Shown one piece after another: positions 54,601-64,000 of a DNA stretch of 64,000 nt; the stretch's first letter is position 1; the number at the start of each line of letters is the position of its first letter. The DNA comes from Petrosia ficiformis. Taxonomy: Eukaryota > Porifera > Demospongiae > Haplosclerida > Petrosiidae. A program made the position numbers and the translations under genes. The stretch spans positions 4,264,926-4,328,925 of the forward strand of contig OX345651.1 in NCBI GenBank assembly GCA_947044365.1, given 5' to 3'. A model generated the notes under the pieces. The model was not told where the DNA came from and did not search any database. It saw only the letters and a list, made by a program, of their open reading frames with translations.

Positions 54601-56246
54601 CTGTTATTTGATCTTCACTGATACTACAGAGCACTTGTACTCAACACAATGTGCTTGCCCCCATGCCTGCTGGCCTGAGTATCAGCCCTTAAAAGCTGTT
54701 GCTATGTTCAAAACGAAGCAAGATTTGGATATGAAAGCTATAACTTGTCCACTATGAATAAATTGTATATGTTAGAGTTTTTGGCTCAACCATGTTTAGT
54801 GTGTGTGCCAGTGGGAAGACGTCTCGAGCCACTTAACAAACAGCTAATGCTGTTAGTGATAATATAATCATAATTAACTGTGCCATCTGGCTCAAAGAGA
54901 GAATTGTACAATGCCAAATAAGAAGCTCTTTGGGCCAATGGTGCATCATATGAGCTTATCAAAACCTCTGATATTAAAGAACTTGATTATTCAAACACAT
55001 TGCATTAGCGATAGGTTTAACAAATGGTTTTCATTCAAGTTTGATTGTATAAGTATTATGCAGGACATTATTATGATATGCAAACATAAAAAGGAAGGAT
55101 AACATCAGTAATCTGGCTAGAGTCCGCTAAGAGAGCTTTGGTCCCGCTAGTTAGGTCTTTGGTACTATTAGAAATAGCTAGGTTTGAAGATAGATAGCTT
55201 TGGGATTAGTACAATCCTACCTACACTTCTTGGAATCCTATGGTTCAGATGATAGGAGTGCCTCGCTGGATATTAGAAGGTCCTGGGTTCATTCCTAGTC
55301 TGATTCCTTTGAATCTCATTCTCTCATGCCTGGATATCATAATTAGTTTAGCCTGGTCATTTTATAGTTACTTGTGTATATATATACTAGTGTTGATTCT
55401 ATAATTATAACTAAAACGCCTTTTAGTAAGGCATTAGTTTACTAAACTATAACTAAATTACAAGTCTATTGCTAACTAACAATTGATCACTTGTATAGTA
55501 TAACTAAAAGTTTGAGAAACTAGACATACTATAACTATAACTAAAAGTGGTCATTATTGTCAAACTAAAACAACAAAGGTTTGCACTACGTTCATCCATT
55601 ATGGTTTATATGTCTGTAAACATTATTCACTGATGAGTGAGAAATAATAATCCAACACATGATGAAGTATTACTTGCTATTAAGATATTCTGATGTAATT
55701 TGAAATGTCTCTGATACCAGAACACGAATGAAGATATTTGTACTTTGAAATTCCATATATGTCCATAATTAATTGTTATGTCTGACACAGCACATAACTA
55801 GTACAGCTGTCTATCTATTATCAACACAAAATGTACCTACTATGCATGTGTATACCAAAAGCAGAACACACATGACACATGGATAAGTTAATTATATCTC
55901 ATTTCCATCTGTCAAGGTTGGATGAGAGAGACAGAGACAGAGAGAAAAGGAAAGAAGGAGAGAGAGACTGAGTAGAGGGAGGGAGGGAACTCAGTTTTGT
56001 CTCTGAGTTTGCAACATAATAATTATTTAGACACAATTTACATAATATATTACTATAATTATATTATTTTGAATTGGTTATTTGTTTATGGTTTTTACTC
56101 CTGACACACAGTTTCTAAGAGGTATCAGTAAACTCATGACTGAATGTTGGTACAGAGACCCTGCTGCAAGACCCACATCATTTTATATTCGTAAGAAACT
56201 TGACAGGTTGGTACGCAACTGTGATCTAAAATTATCTCTCGAATAA
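48620..56246 (+). CDS. TGF-beta type I receptor-like Ser/Thr kinase (receptor B), 5 exons, 548 aa
   Basis: Exons: 48620-48692, 48951-49268, 49492-50481, 53240-53370, 56112-56246; 1,647 nt in frame. The start at MALVMFSVATPLIAIYLLF gives a signal peptide; an upstream in-frame ATG at 48449 would not. The ectodomain has the activin-receptor cysteine pattern (CYCQDTC ... CCDNAPFCN) and Asn glycosylation sites. A membrane helix lies near residues 145-169. The GS box is TSGSGSGMPFLVKR (about 229-242). The kinase has GGGRFGQV, AVKKF (lysine about 275), HRDIKSKN, DFG instead of the usual type I DLG, and YMAPE. The C-terminus has LMTECWYRDPAARPTSFYIR. Exon 4 is 131 nt, as in receptor A, with identical phases. 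The L45-like loop (TDILSNNGVTE) differs from receptor A and recalls the ALK1/2 class (inference). AATAAA lies at 56376-56381. Confidence 0.95.
51015..52475. repeat. ~75-bp tandem array with internal hairpin, ~19-20 copies (receptor B intron 3)
   Basis: The unit contains GGGAGGGATTCTATCTATAC, CTGTAACAGTATAGACCCAG and AGTACTAATATGCTTAGG. CTATACTG and CAGTATAG form an 8-bp stem with a TAA loop in almost every copy. One unit (near 51860) has lost one arm. Confidence 0.95.
52485..52726. repeat. ~30-bp imperfect inverted repeats flanking ~170 bp (receptor B intron 3)
   Basis: CATAGCATAACAATATAAGA and ACATGTTATGG at 52485-52516 are complemented by AATAACATGTTCTTGTATTG and TTATGCTATG at 52690-52723. 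It abuts the end of the 75-bp array and may be a small foldback element. Confidence 0.6.
53485..53856. repeat. (ACCTAT/ACCTGT)n hexamer repeat (receptor B intron 4)
   Basis: About 60 hexamers of ACCTAT with ACCTGT variants. The Ile-Pro/Val-Pro ORF (53376-53864 +) and the Gly-Ile/Gly-Thr ORF on the other strand are by-products. Confidence 0.95.
53955..54300. repeat. 52-bp tandem repeat, ~6 copies (receptor B intron 4)
   Basis: The unit has ACCAGTATAGGTACAACACT and CACAAGACAAGACTTGTG, with phase marks at 54006, 54058 and 54110. CACAAG...CTTGTG is a short inverted repeat. Confidence 0.9.
54774..54970. mobile_element. Family A inverted-repeat element, copy 3, reverse orientation
   Basis: The right end GAGCTTATCAAAACCTCTG and interior AAATAAGAAGCTCTTTGGG and GGCCAATGGTGCATCATATG are the reverse complement of copies 1 and 2. 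The other end (AGAGTTTTTGGCTCAACC) is altered. Confidence 0.78.
55236..55310 (+). other. tRNA-like segment with A and B box motifs (SINE head or tRNA relic)
   Basis: TGGTTCAGATGATAGG fits an RNA polymerase III A box, and GGGTTCATTCCTAG about 35 bp downstream fits a B box. A clean cloverleaf is not evident, so a tRNA-derived SINE or pseudogene is more likely than a working tRNA. Confidence 0.4.
55388..55577. mobile_element. Family B inverted-repeat element (receptor B intron 4)
   Basis: It starts TAGTGTTGATTCTATAATTA and ends GTCAAACTAAAACAACA, with the interior AACTATAACTAAAAGTGGTC of family B. Confidence 0.6.
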
Positions 56247-57253
56247 TCATTTTTTGGATATAATTTTTTAATTATGTCTACACTCCAATCCATAATGCTT
56301 CGATTATATTATACGTATAATTATACACACTTTGTGTTTCAAATTTATTTTAATCTTTAAATTGTTGATTTTTTTAATAAATCAATTTCGTCACACTTTC
56401 TTCATCTTCCAAACTGTATAAATCACAATTATTTTTATTCTCTTGGTGTAATACTTATTTTATACACTTCAAAAATAATGAATTTAATTATTATTAATTA
56501 ATTAATTAAGGAGGGCTCGAACTTAAATTAATTAGAGTGTTGGGCGTGGTTAAAGATGTTGCGCATGCGTACAACGTCCTCCTATACTGGAAGCGTTGTC
56601 AACCACATGTACAAGATGGCGTTGATTAAAAGGAGCGAATGCTAGTTTAACCTCTAGAGGCTCTATTTCTTGACTATACTCATAGTTCTTTTGTAAGTTA
56701 CTTGTGAGTACATTGTTCTGTTTACAAAATGTTGTTAAAGTTGTTTTGGACTGATGTTAGTATGTCTGTAATGGTAGTGAGTAGAGAGTACTGGTTATTG
56801 ATAATGAGAGATTAGGGGAAAGAGAGTTGGGAAACTGTGATTTATTATTTACGTGTCTCCAGTATCAGTATTCAATTGAAGAGGTTGTTCATAAATATAT
56901 TGTCTTCAGAAATCTATTCCGTATGATAATACCCACTACACCCCAACATACACGAATAACAGAATATGTGATTGGATGGATTGTTGTTGATTGAAACTGA
57001 TGTGGCCTATTATGTGAGATTCGTGGTAGTGTAATAATGGTACATGTACATTTAGTTTAAGGAAATTGGTTCGTTTTTAGATTATGCCTATCTCTATTTT
57101 ATTCATTTGTCATTCTCTTATGATTTCCGGCAGATATTTCACTTGCTAGCATCAGTTCCGGAAGGTCACTTCCATTTGATAACATATATACATGTACTCT
57201 AACTAACACAAAGACTGAAGGGTTCTCATTATATATAATAGTCGGGATACACA
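56247..57253. promoter_or_regulatory. Receptor B 3' end and G3BP promoter / probable non-coding first exon
   Basis: AATAAA at 56376-56381 probably ends receptor B. An NRF1-like GCGCATGCGT lies at 56561-56570 and a YY1/5'-exon-like AAGATGGCG near 56614. That ATG opens a 9-codon uORF ending TAG near 56642. GTAAGT at 56694 and an AG just before TCGGGATACACAATGG (about 57242) could bound a 5' UTR intron (inference). Confidence 0.5.
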
Positions 57254-60200
57254 ATGGATGACAGTGTGCTGAACCATCAGAAAGTCGGCGAGCTGTTTGT
57301 GGTGCAGTACTACACACAGATGCACAAAGATCCAGCCCAAATGCATAGGTTTTATCAAGACGAGTCTTCATTTGCTCATGGAGGTCACGAAATGGGATCA
57401 GAGGAGCCTGTGATTGGTCAAAAGGTACATGTACATGTATGTACGATTCATTGGTTGTTGTAAAGTCTGTTCATATTCATGATGACCTCGAAATTAAGAT
57501 GTGATGACTTTAGATGTAATATAGTGTATAGTTTAATATCATAAGGTTAATACATGATTATACTGTAACTCAATAACTTATATGTACTATAGTGTATAGT
57601 TTAATATCATAAGGTTAATACATGATTATACTGTAACTCAATAACTTATATGTACTATAGTGTATAGTTTAATGTCATAAGGTTAATACATGATTATACT
57701 GTAACTCAATAATGAAGCAATGGATTGATAGTTGACATACACAAAAAGAACGGGAAGAATAATTATATGAAAATGGTGCCGGTAAAAAGATTGTTGATCA
57801 TTCCAAACTAAATATACATGCATGAACATTTCTCAGAGGTCATGATGACCTTTAGTAAGATATTTGTGTAATCATAGCAGGTTTGTTTATCTACTGTTCT
57901 GTTGTATGGGTTCATATGTAATGATATACTTTACATTACTTATCTACTAGAGTTACATGTCTTAATAATGTTCTAAAGTAAAATCCCGTTAAGGTCATTA
58001 CCAATGCACACACTGGTATGGGCTCAATCACTGTGATAATCATTAGAGCTGGAATGGATACAGATAGTATGATTATCCTGATCTGTTTCTTTGTATTGAG
58101 TCAGTGTTGTTGCTAAGCTTGTATGGCGTGCCTCTGACGCTCTCTAAGCAATTCCAGACGCAGTGATCAGTGCTCTGATGCGCCATTGTTATTAATTTTC
58201 AGAAAATTAATTAACTTTAGATTGGGCGTTATTTAGAATACGTCTGCCTCATGTACAATGGCTACGTATTCTACTGTCCTTACCTGTTCCCGTGATCCAA
58301 AGCAGCTAAAATAGATTTGCTTCGTTGCTTTAGAGTCTCACTCAGAGTCAGGAAGTGAAAGTGACAGTCTTTAATAAGTGTATGAAATGTATAATATATA
58401 TATTTATGTAATTGTTGTGTTATTTTGATGCTTCCAGTTATTGTGTGACGCAACATAATCTTGTCAACTGGGTCAGACATAGAAAAACATAACAATTTGA
58501 CCCACACATGTAATTTCTTAGCAGCAACACTGATCTGAGTACTTGTTTAATGTTGATAAGTGTCTTGCTCCGTGTTACTAGCTTTTTTGGCTTGTAGAGT
58601 GCAGAATTATCTGTATAAACACCAAAGCTGCTTGTATAAACATCTATTGCAGTTAATTACAGTAAAAAGGTGAAGTGATACTGTACATTTTAGTGTAAAC
58701 AGGTCATGAGGTTTTTGGAGCAATTATCCGTTACTGAGAATGGATATCTGGATAGTAAAAGACAGGATCTGTTTCAGCTCTAATAATCACGTGAACTGAA
58801 ATGGAGAAGATCAGTGTGACATGAATAATTGTACGATGTACATGCCAAAGAAACATTATCTTTTAATGATTTTTTTAAAGCATGTGTGGGGGTAATTAGA
58901 TTTAATGGTTGTTGTTTTCACATTAATTAATGTAGTGTTGTTTTAGCATGTCAATAATTACTACTTTTAGTTACAGTATGCCTGTCTTCTCAAATGTTTA
59001 GTTTAGTTTAGTTATAGTTTAATAAACTAAAGTGTTTTTAGTTTTAGTTAACGTGTTCAGTATTGATCAATAATTACTACTTTTAGTTACAGTATGCCTG
59101 TCTTCTCAAATGTTTAGTTTAGTTATAGTTTAATAAACTAAAGTGTTTTTAGTTTTAGTTAACGTGTTCAGTATTGATCAATAATTACTACTTTTAGTTA
59201 CAGTATGCCTGTCTTCTCAAATGTTTAGTTTAGTTATAGTTTAATAAACTAAAGTGTTTTTAGTTTTAGTTAACGTGTTCAGTATTGATCAATAATTACT
59301 ACTTTTAGTTACAGTATGCCTGTCTTCTCAAATGTTTAGTTTAGTTATAGTTTAATAAACTAAAGTGTTTTTAGTTTTAGTTAACGTGTTCAGTATTGAT
59401 CAATAATTACTACTTTTAGTTACAGTATGCCTGTCTTCTCAAATGTTTAGTTTAGTTATAGTTTAATAAACTAAAGTGTTTTTAGTTTTAGTTAACGTGT
59501 TCAGTATTGATCAATAATTACTACTTTTAGTTACAGTATGCCTGTCTTCTCAAATGTTTAGTTTAGTTATAGTTTAATAAACTAAAGTGTTTTTAGTTTT
59601 AGTTAACGTGTTCAGTATTGATTAATAATTACTACTTTTAGTTACAGTATGCCTGTCTTCTCAAATGTTTAGTTTAGTTATAGTTTAATAAACTAAAGTG
59701 TTTTTAGTTTTAGTTAACGTGTTCAGTATTGATCAATAATTACTACTTTTAGTTACAGTATGCCTGTCTTCTCAAATGTTTAGTTTAGTTATAGTTTAAT
59801 AAACTAAAGTGTTTTTAGTTTTAGTTAACGTGTTCAGTATTGATCAATAATTACTACTTTTAGTTACAGTATGCCTGTCTTCTCAAATGTTTAGTTTAGT
59901 TATAGTTTAATAAACTAAAGTGTTTTTAGTTTTAGTTAACGTGTTCAGTATTGATCAATAATTACTACTTTTAGTTACAGTATGCCTGTCTTCTCAAATG
60001 TTTAGTTTAGTTATAGTTTAATAAACTAAAGTGTTTTTAGTTTTAGTTAACGTGTTCAGTATTGATCAATAATTAATACTTTTAGTTACAGTATGCCTGT
60101 CTTCTCAAATGTTTAGTTTAGTTATAGTTTAATAAACTAAAGTGTTTTTAGTTTTAGTTAACGTGTTCAGTATTGATCAATAATTAGCTAGTTACACATG

Positions 60201-63200
60201 TTGTTTATATAACTAAATGTCACAATTCCTTACTAAAAGGGGTTTTAGTTATAGTTATAAACAACAGTAACATTTAATTGATTGCTTGGCTTATATAACA
60301 AGGTGCTCTTCTATACATAAATGTATGTTACTAAAGTCTGTTCACATTCACAGTGTCCTCAAAATTAGGATGTAATGACTTTATATGCAATGTAGTGTAT
60401 AGTTTAATGTCATAAGATTAATACATGATTATACTGTAACTCAATAACTTATATGTACTATAGTGTATAGTTTAATATCATAAGATTAATACATGATTAT
60501 ACTGTAACTCAATAACTTATATGTACTATAGTGTATAGTTTAATATCATAAGATTAATACATGATTATACTGTAACTCAATAACTTATATGTACTATAGT
60601 GTATAGTTTAATATCATAAGATTAATACATGATTATACTGTAACTCAATAATAGTGTATAGTTTAATGTCATAAGATTAATACATGATTATATACTACAT
60701 GTATAACTTAATAACAAAACAATGGATTGAAATTTGACACACACAAAAGAACAGGAAGGATAATTATATGAAAATGGTGCAGATAAAAAGATGGTTGGTC
60801 ATTTCAAACTAAAGTTATGAGCATTTTTCTGAGTACAAGGTGAACGTGAATGACCTTTAGCACGCCCTTTTAGTTCACTAACACATGATGTTACACCCTT
60901 CTTTTAGAGAATAACAAAACATAATAATGATAACTAGTTTTAATTTCTATTTCAAAATATACTTGATGTGTCTTACTTATATCCTCATCCATCTTGTTCA
61001 CATTGATTTTACACATTGCAGGCTATTCATAAGAAGATTCTTTCTCTGCAACTGCAACAAGTCCATACTAAGATACGTCAGGTTGACAGCCATCCCACTA
61101 TTAGTAACAGTATTGCCCCTGGGATTGTAGTTCAGGTCACTGGTGAGCTCTCAGTGGCAGGTGAACCTATGAGACCATTCGTACAAACCTTTGTCCTTGC
61201 ACCTGAGTCCCAGAAGAAGTACTATATTCACAACGATATATTTCGTTACCAGGTTTACGATGAAGACTTGGTAAGTGAAAGCGAAGCGAATGAAACCCAA
61301 ATTGAACAAGAGACAAATATACCAGACCTGTTGATGACAAAGGAGTCTCTTCATTCTCCTACTGTACCAGATGAGGGATTATATCACAGCAACGAGGCTA
61401 ATCTGCCTCCAGGTGTTATTACAGATCAAACTGGAAAAGATTCTCCTGTTTTGAGTGGTAATGTGAATCATCCTGATGTCCCTGTACCAAACTCATCTTG
61501 GAGTGACCACTATGATGGTAAGTATATTCTCTGGTAGTGATTAAGAGGGACAGTGTCTCCCCAAAAGGGCGGTACCATGGTGCTTCCCCTTCCCGCTCTG
61601 TAGTCTTACTCCTTAATTTGACAATTGTGGGAATTTTTTACACATTGATCGAACATTGTTGATCAAACATCATGTACATTTACCAATACTGATGCATTCT
61701 CTATCAATATTTATTCCGAGAGAATGTGTTTTAATTTGAGTATCTTGTTTTTAAATATGTTTTTGGTGTGAAAATACCACTCAAGTTTCTAAATTCTTGA
61801 TAGATTGATTGTACATCCTTGAAGTTACATGTAGTTACATGTACATGTAGTCATGTACATGTATGGTTATTGTGTAATATACATGTACATGTAGTCATGT
61901 ACATGTATGGTTATTGTGTAATATACATGTACATGTACTAATTAGTTGTAGTAATAGTTAACTAAAACAACATGTACTCATCATCAGTAGTATCCACAGC
62001 ATTTTGTTGAGAACAAATTTAGTGGGTGTGGTCTTTGCCTTTTCTACGATAGAATGTAGCGAATAGTTTTAAAATGTTAGTTTCTGTTGTATGAAGGGTA
62101 CTTGGGCTTCGTTAATGGTTCCCATACCTTCATAAAAAGCGTAGAGACTTCCCTGCTAATGAGTGTGTACAGATGAGATATTATTCTGATAAAATCAATA
62201 CTTACATTATTCAAGAAAATGCTCGTAAATTGAAGTACCAATTTGGTCACATATATTGACCCTATTCCACAATGCTATATTATCACAGATACAACTCCCC
62301 TTGCACAAAGCAACGGATTGCCTGATGAAGCACATGTGACTCTAGGAGAAGAACCTACCAACATGCTTGACGATGAAGAAGAGGAGGACAATGTTGATGA
62401 GGAAGAGACGGGTCATGAGATGGAAGAGTTTAGTTCATCAACTGATCAGACTACTAAACCACCTCCTGGTACATGGGCATCAAGAATATCACAAGTAAAT
62501 ATTGTGTTCTGTGAATTACATGTACAGTAGGTTAAAACGTCCAGTAGTCTGCTACCACCTGTTACTATATTTACAGATATTTTCTGAATTGAACTGTTCT
62601 TGAAAGTATAAAACTAAAAATTATCGTCTTTGTATTGAATAAAAAAAAAATGTAATTAATTTAACCACACTCATTAAATTCAAAGTTGAGTGTGCTAATG
62701 ATCATCCACATACATGTATACATATACATGTACATGTAATATCTTACTTTGTTATTTTCTTGTTTCTAGAGCATGCCTAGTTCATCGAAACCACAGACAA
62801 CAACATTCAATCAAACCACAAAGACAGTTCCACCTCAACCCAGAATTCCCAATAACATGGTGAGTTACTTATTGAACATAATATACAGTGTATATATACT
62901 TGTAAAGTTGTTATATTTAACTATATCTAAAATCCATTTTAGAAGGTGTTACAACACGTGAATTACAATGTACAGAACTGTTGTAACTATTTTAATTGGC
63001 TATTCATGACACCAAAGTGTTAATTTACTTGTGAAAAACTATATAATTGTATTATAACATAATAATTAATAATAATGTGTCATACTCAACCTTCATTTAT
63101 TCATTAGCCTTCAACATCACAGCCTCTTCCTCAACGTGAGGGAAGACTGCCTCGAAAACAGGAACGCCCCATGGATAAGAAACCCCTATTTACTCATTCT

Positions 63201-63578
63201 AATATCATGAACCCACGTTCAGCACCGGACTCGTTTCAAATCTTTGTCGGAGGATTACCACCTGGAACTTCAGAGGAGGAACTCAAAGATGTCTTCAGTC
63301 AGTTTGGTACAATAATTGAAGTTCGTATCAACCCCAAGAACTTTGGTTTCATTGTGTTTGATAATGAACAATCTGTTCATTCCATTATTTCCTCGCGTCA
63401 CGAATCTCCCATCACGTTACGCGACAAGAAATTAAATATTGAAGAGAAACGACCCTCGGCCCCGAGAGGAGGTGGTGGAATGATGGGGCCATCGGCTGGA
63501 AGTCGAAAACCTCCTCCTGTTACTGGCGGTGTAGGAGGTAAATCTCGTACTGTAAACCGTCCCCCAAGACGAACCTAA
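57254..63578 (+). CDS. G3BP: Ras GTPase-activating protein-binding protein (G3BP), 5 coding exons, 477 aa
   Basis: Exons: 57254-57424, 61022-61517, 62289-62494, 62770-62859, 63108-63578; 1,434 nt in frame (human G3BP1 has 466 residues). The N-terminal NTF2-like domain (about residues 8-125) is clear: [17 protein letters not shown]...[14 protein letters not shown], then [20 protein letters not shown] and IFRYQ. A long acidic, disordered stretch follows ([13 protein letters not shown], about 250-263), then Pro/Gln-rich sequence. The RRM starts near 364 (RNP2 IFVGGL, RNP1-like NFGFIVF), and a short basic Gly-rich tail ends PPRRT. G3BP nucleates stress granules: NTF2 dimers bring RNA-bound molecules together and the acidic region restrains assembly (family knowledge). 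The single copy here is probably the ancestor-type equivalent of vertebrate G3BP1/2. Intron 1 (3.6 kb) contains three tandem arrays. Confidence 0.96.
57521..57715. repeat. 68-bp tandem repeat, 3 copies (G3BP intron 1)
   Basis: Same unit as 23333-23873, phase marks at 57541, 57609 and 57677. The left flank GTTCATATTCATGATGACCT and the right flank beginning AATGAAGCAATGGATTGA are shared with the other two loci. Confidence 0.9.
58931..60270. mobile_element. Family B element whose interior is amplified as an 111-bp tandem array (~11 copies)
   Basis: It opens with GTAGTGTTGTTTTAG (family B end). Then a 111-bp unit repeats (phase marks TGCCTGTCTTCTCAAATG at 59095, 59206, 59317), with TTTAATAAACTAAAGTG and GTTCAGTATTGATCAATAAT. 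It leaves through family B sequence (CCTTACTAAAAGGGG). Copies are almost identical, implying recent expansion. Confidence 0.9.
60385..60715. repeat. 68-bp tandem repeat, ~4.5 copies (G3BP intron 1)
   Basis: Third locus of the 68-bp unit (60411, 60479, 60547, 60615), with a shortened last copy. Flanks GTTCACATTCACAGTGTCCT and GTGAACGTGAATGACCTTTA are roughly inverted relative to each other, suggesting a host element of about 500 bp. Confidence 0.9.
61835..61945. repeat. TACATGTA-rich short direct repeat (G3BP intron 2)
   Basis: ACATGTACATGTAGTCATG followed by TACATGTATGGTTATTGTGT occurs twice in tandem. The rest of this 771-bp intron shows nothing recognisable. Confidence 0.7.
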
Positions 63579-63928
63579 TTATTTTGGATGGTACAATTTT
63601 AGTGGTAATTATTTCTTGTGGACAAACTCTCAACACATTGTGTGTTAACATCATTATAGGTACAAATTAATAGTCGGTCCTTGTTAATCTTATTATTCCC
63701 TGCATTAACGCACATCTGTTGTATATCTTTATTTCCTAACACAATTTCCTAGTTGCTAACTTAAAAGTAGCAACACGTTACTGAACTTTGCTTTATAAAC
63801 TGGCATAGGTACATAATATTTATATAATACAGTTATTATGAATGAATATCTTTATCGTTTCCACTTAGTGAACGTTTTGTGTTTGTGTGTGTGTTATTTT
63901 TATGTACATCTATTCATTTAATTACATG

Positions 63929-63959
<31 letters not shown>

Positions 63960-64000
63960 CTTTTATTTGTAAGGTTTTTTTTGTCACAAAAATCAAACTT
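63579..64000. other. G3BP 3' flank / 3' UTR
   Basis: AT-rich sequence after the stop with an (ATT)n microsatellite near 63928-63957. No AATAAA was seen before the window end, so the transcript end is not placed. No further gene is visible. Confidence 0.5.

Noticed and set aside
58284..58507. Minus-strand ORF with a good GTAAGG donor inside G3BP intron 1
   Set aside because: It reads [20 protein letters not shown] but no partner exon, start context or family was recognised; probably chance.

Overview
The window looks like nuclear DNA of an early-branching animal, most plausibly a demosponge. This is inferred from AT-rich, intron-containing genes with GT-AG splice sites, clear animal orthologues (TGF-beta type I receptors, G3BP, CHMP2, PA2G4), densely packed genes that often share promoters, and a giant extracellular repeat protein. 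No bacterial operons, rRNA, intact tRNA, CRISPR array or transposase ORF was found. All exon structures below were read by hand from splice sites, phase and protein similarity.

Layout, left to right. (1) 2-16984 (+): the 3' part of a giant gene. One uninterrupted exon encodes more than 5,600 residues: about 40 tandem Ig-like repeats, three IPT/TIG domains and a Calx-beta-like end. (2) 18171-25070 (-): PA2G4/EBP1, 13 coding exons, 388 aa. (3) 25445-26834 (-) and 27664-28822 (-): two adjacent Kelch-repeat genes. (4) 28859-35916 (+): CHMP2A (ESCRT-III), 9 exons, 214 aa; its start codon is 36 bp from that of the second Kelch gene. (5) 37292-48320 (-): a TGF-beta type I receptor, 5 exons, 607 aa. 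(6) 48620-56246 (+): a second TGF-beta type I receptor-like kinase, 5 exons, 548 aa, head to head with the first. (7) 57254-63578 (+): G3BP, a stress-granule RNA-binding protein, 5 coding exons, 477 aa.

Introns and intergenic DNA are filled with short non-autonomous inverted-repeat elements (at least eight kinds), many tandem arrays with 52-111 bp units, and CATA/TG/TA microsatellites. Several arrays arose inside the inverted-repeat elements. One array, in CHMP2A intron 3, amplified the end of a coding exon together with its 5' splice site about 32 times.

The genes do not form one pathway. The two receptors probably share a promoter and a signalling system. PA2G4, CHMP2A and G3BP are housekeeping genes (translation/growth control, membrane scission, RNA granules). 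The giant protein is probably secreted or matrix/surface associated. The most notable items are the giant repeat exon, the splice-donor array in CHMP2A, the divergent receptor pair and the very tight Kelch/CHMP2A divergent start.
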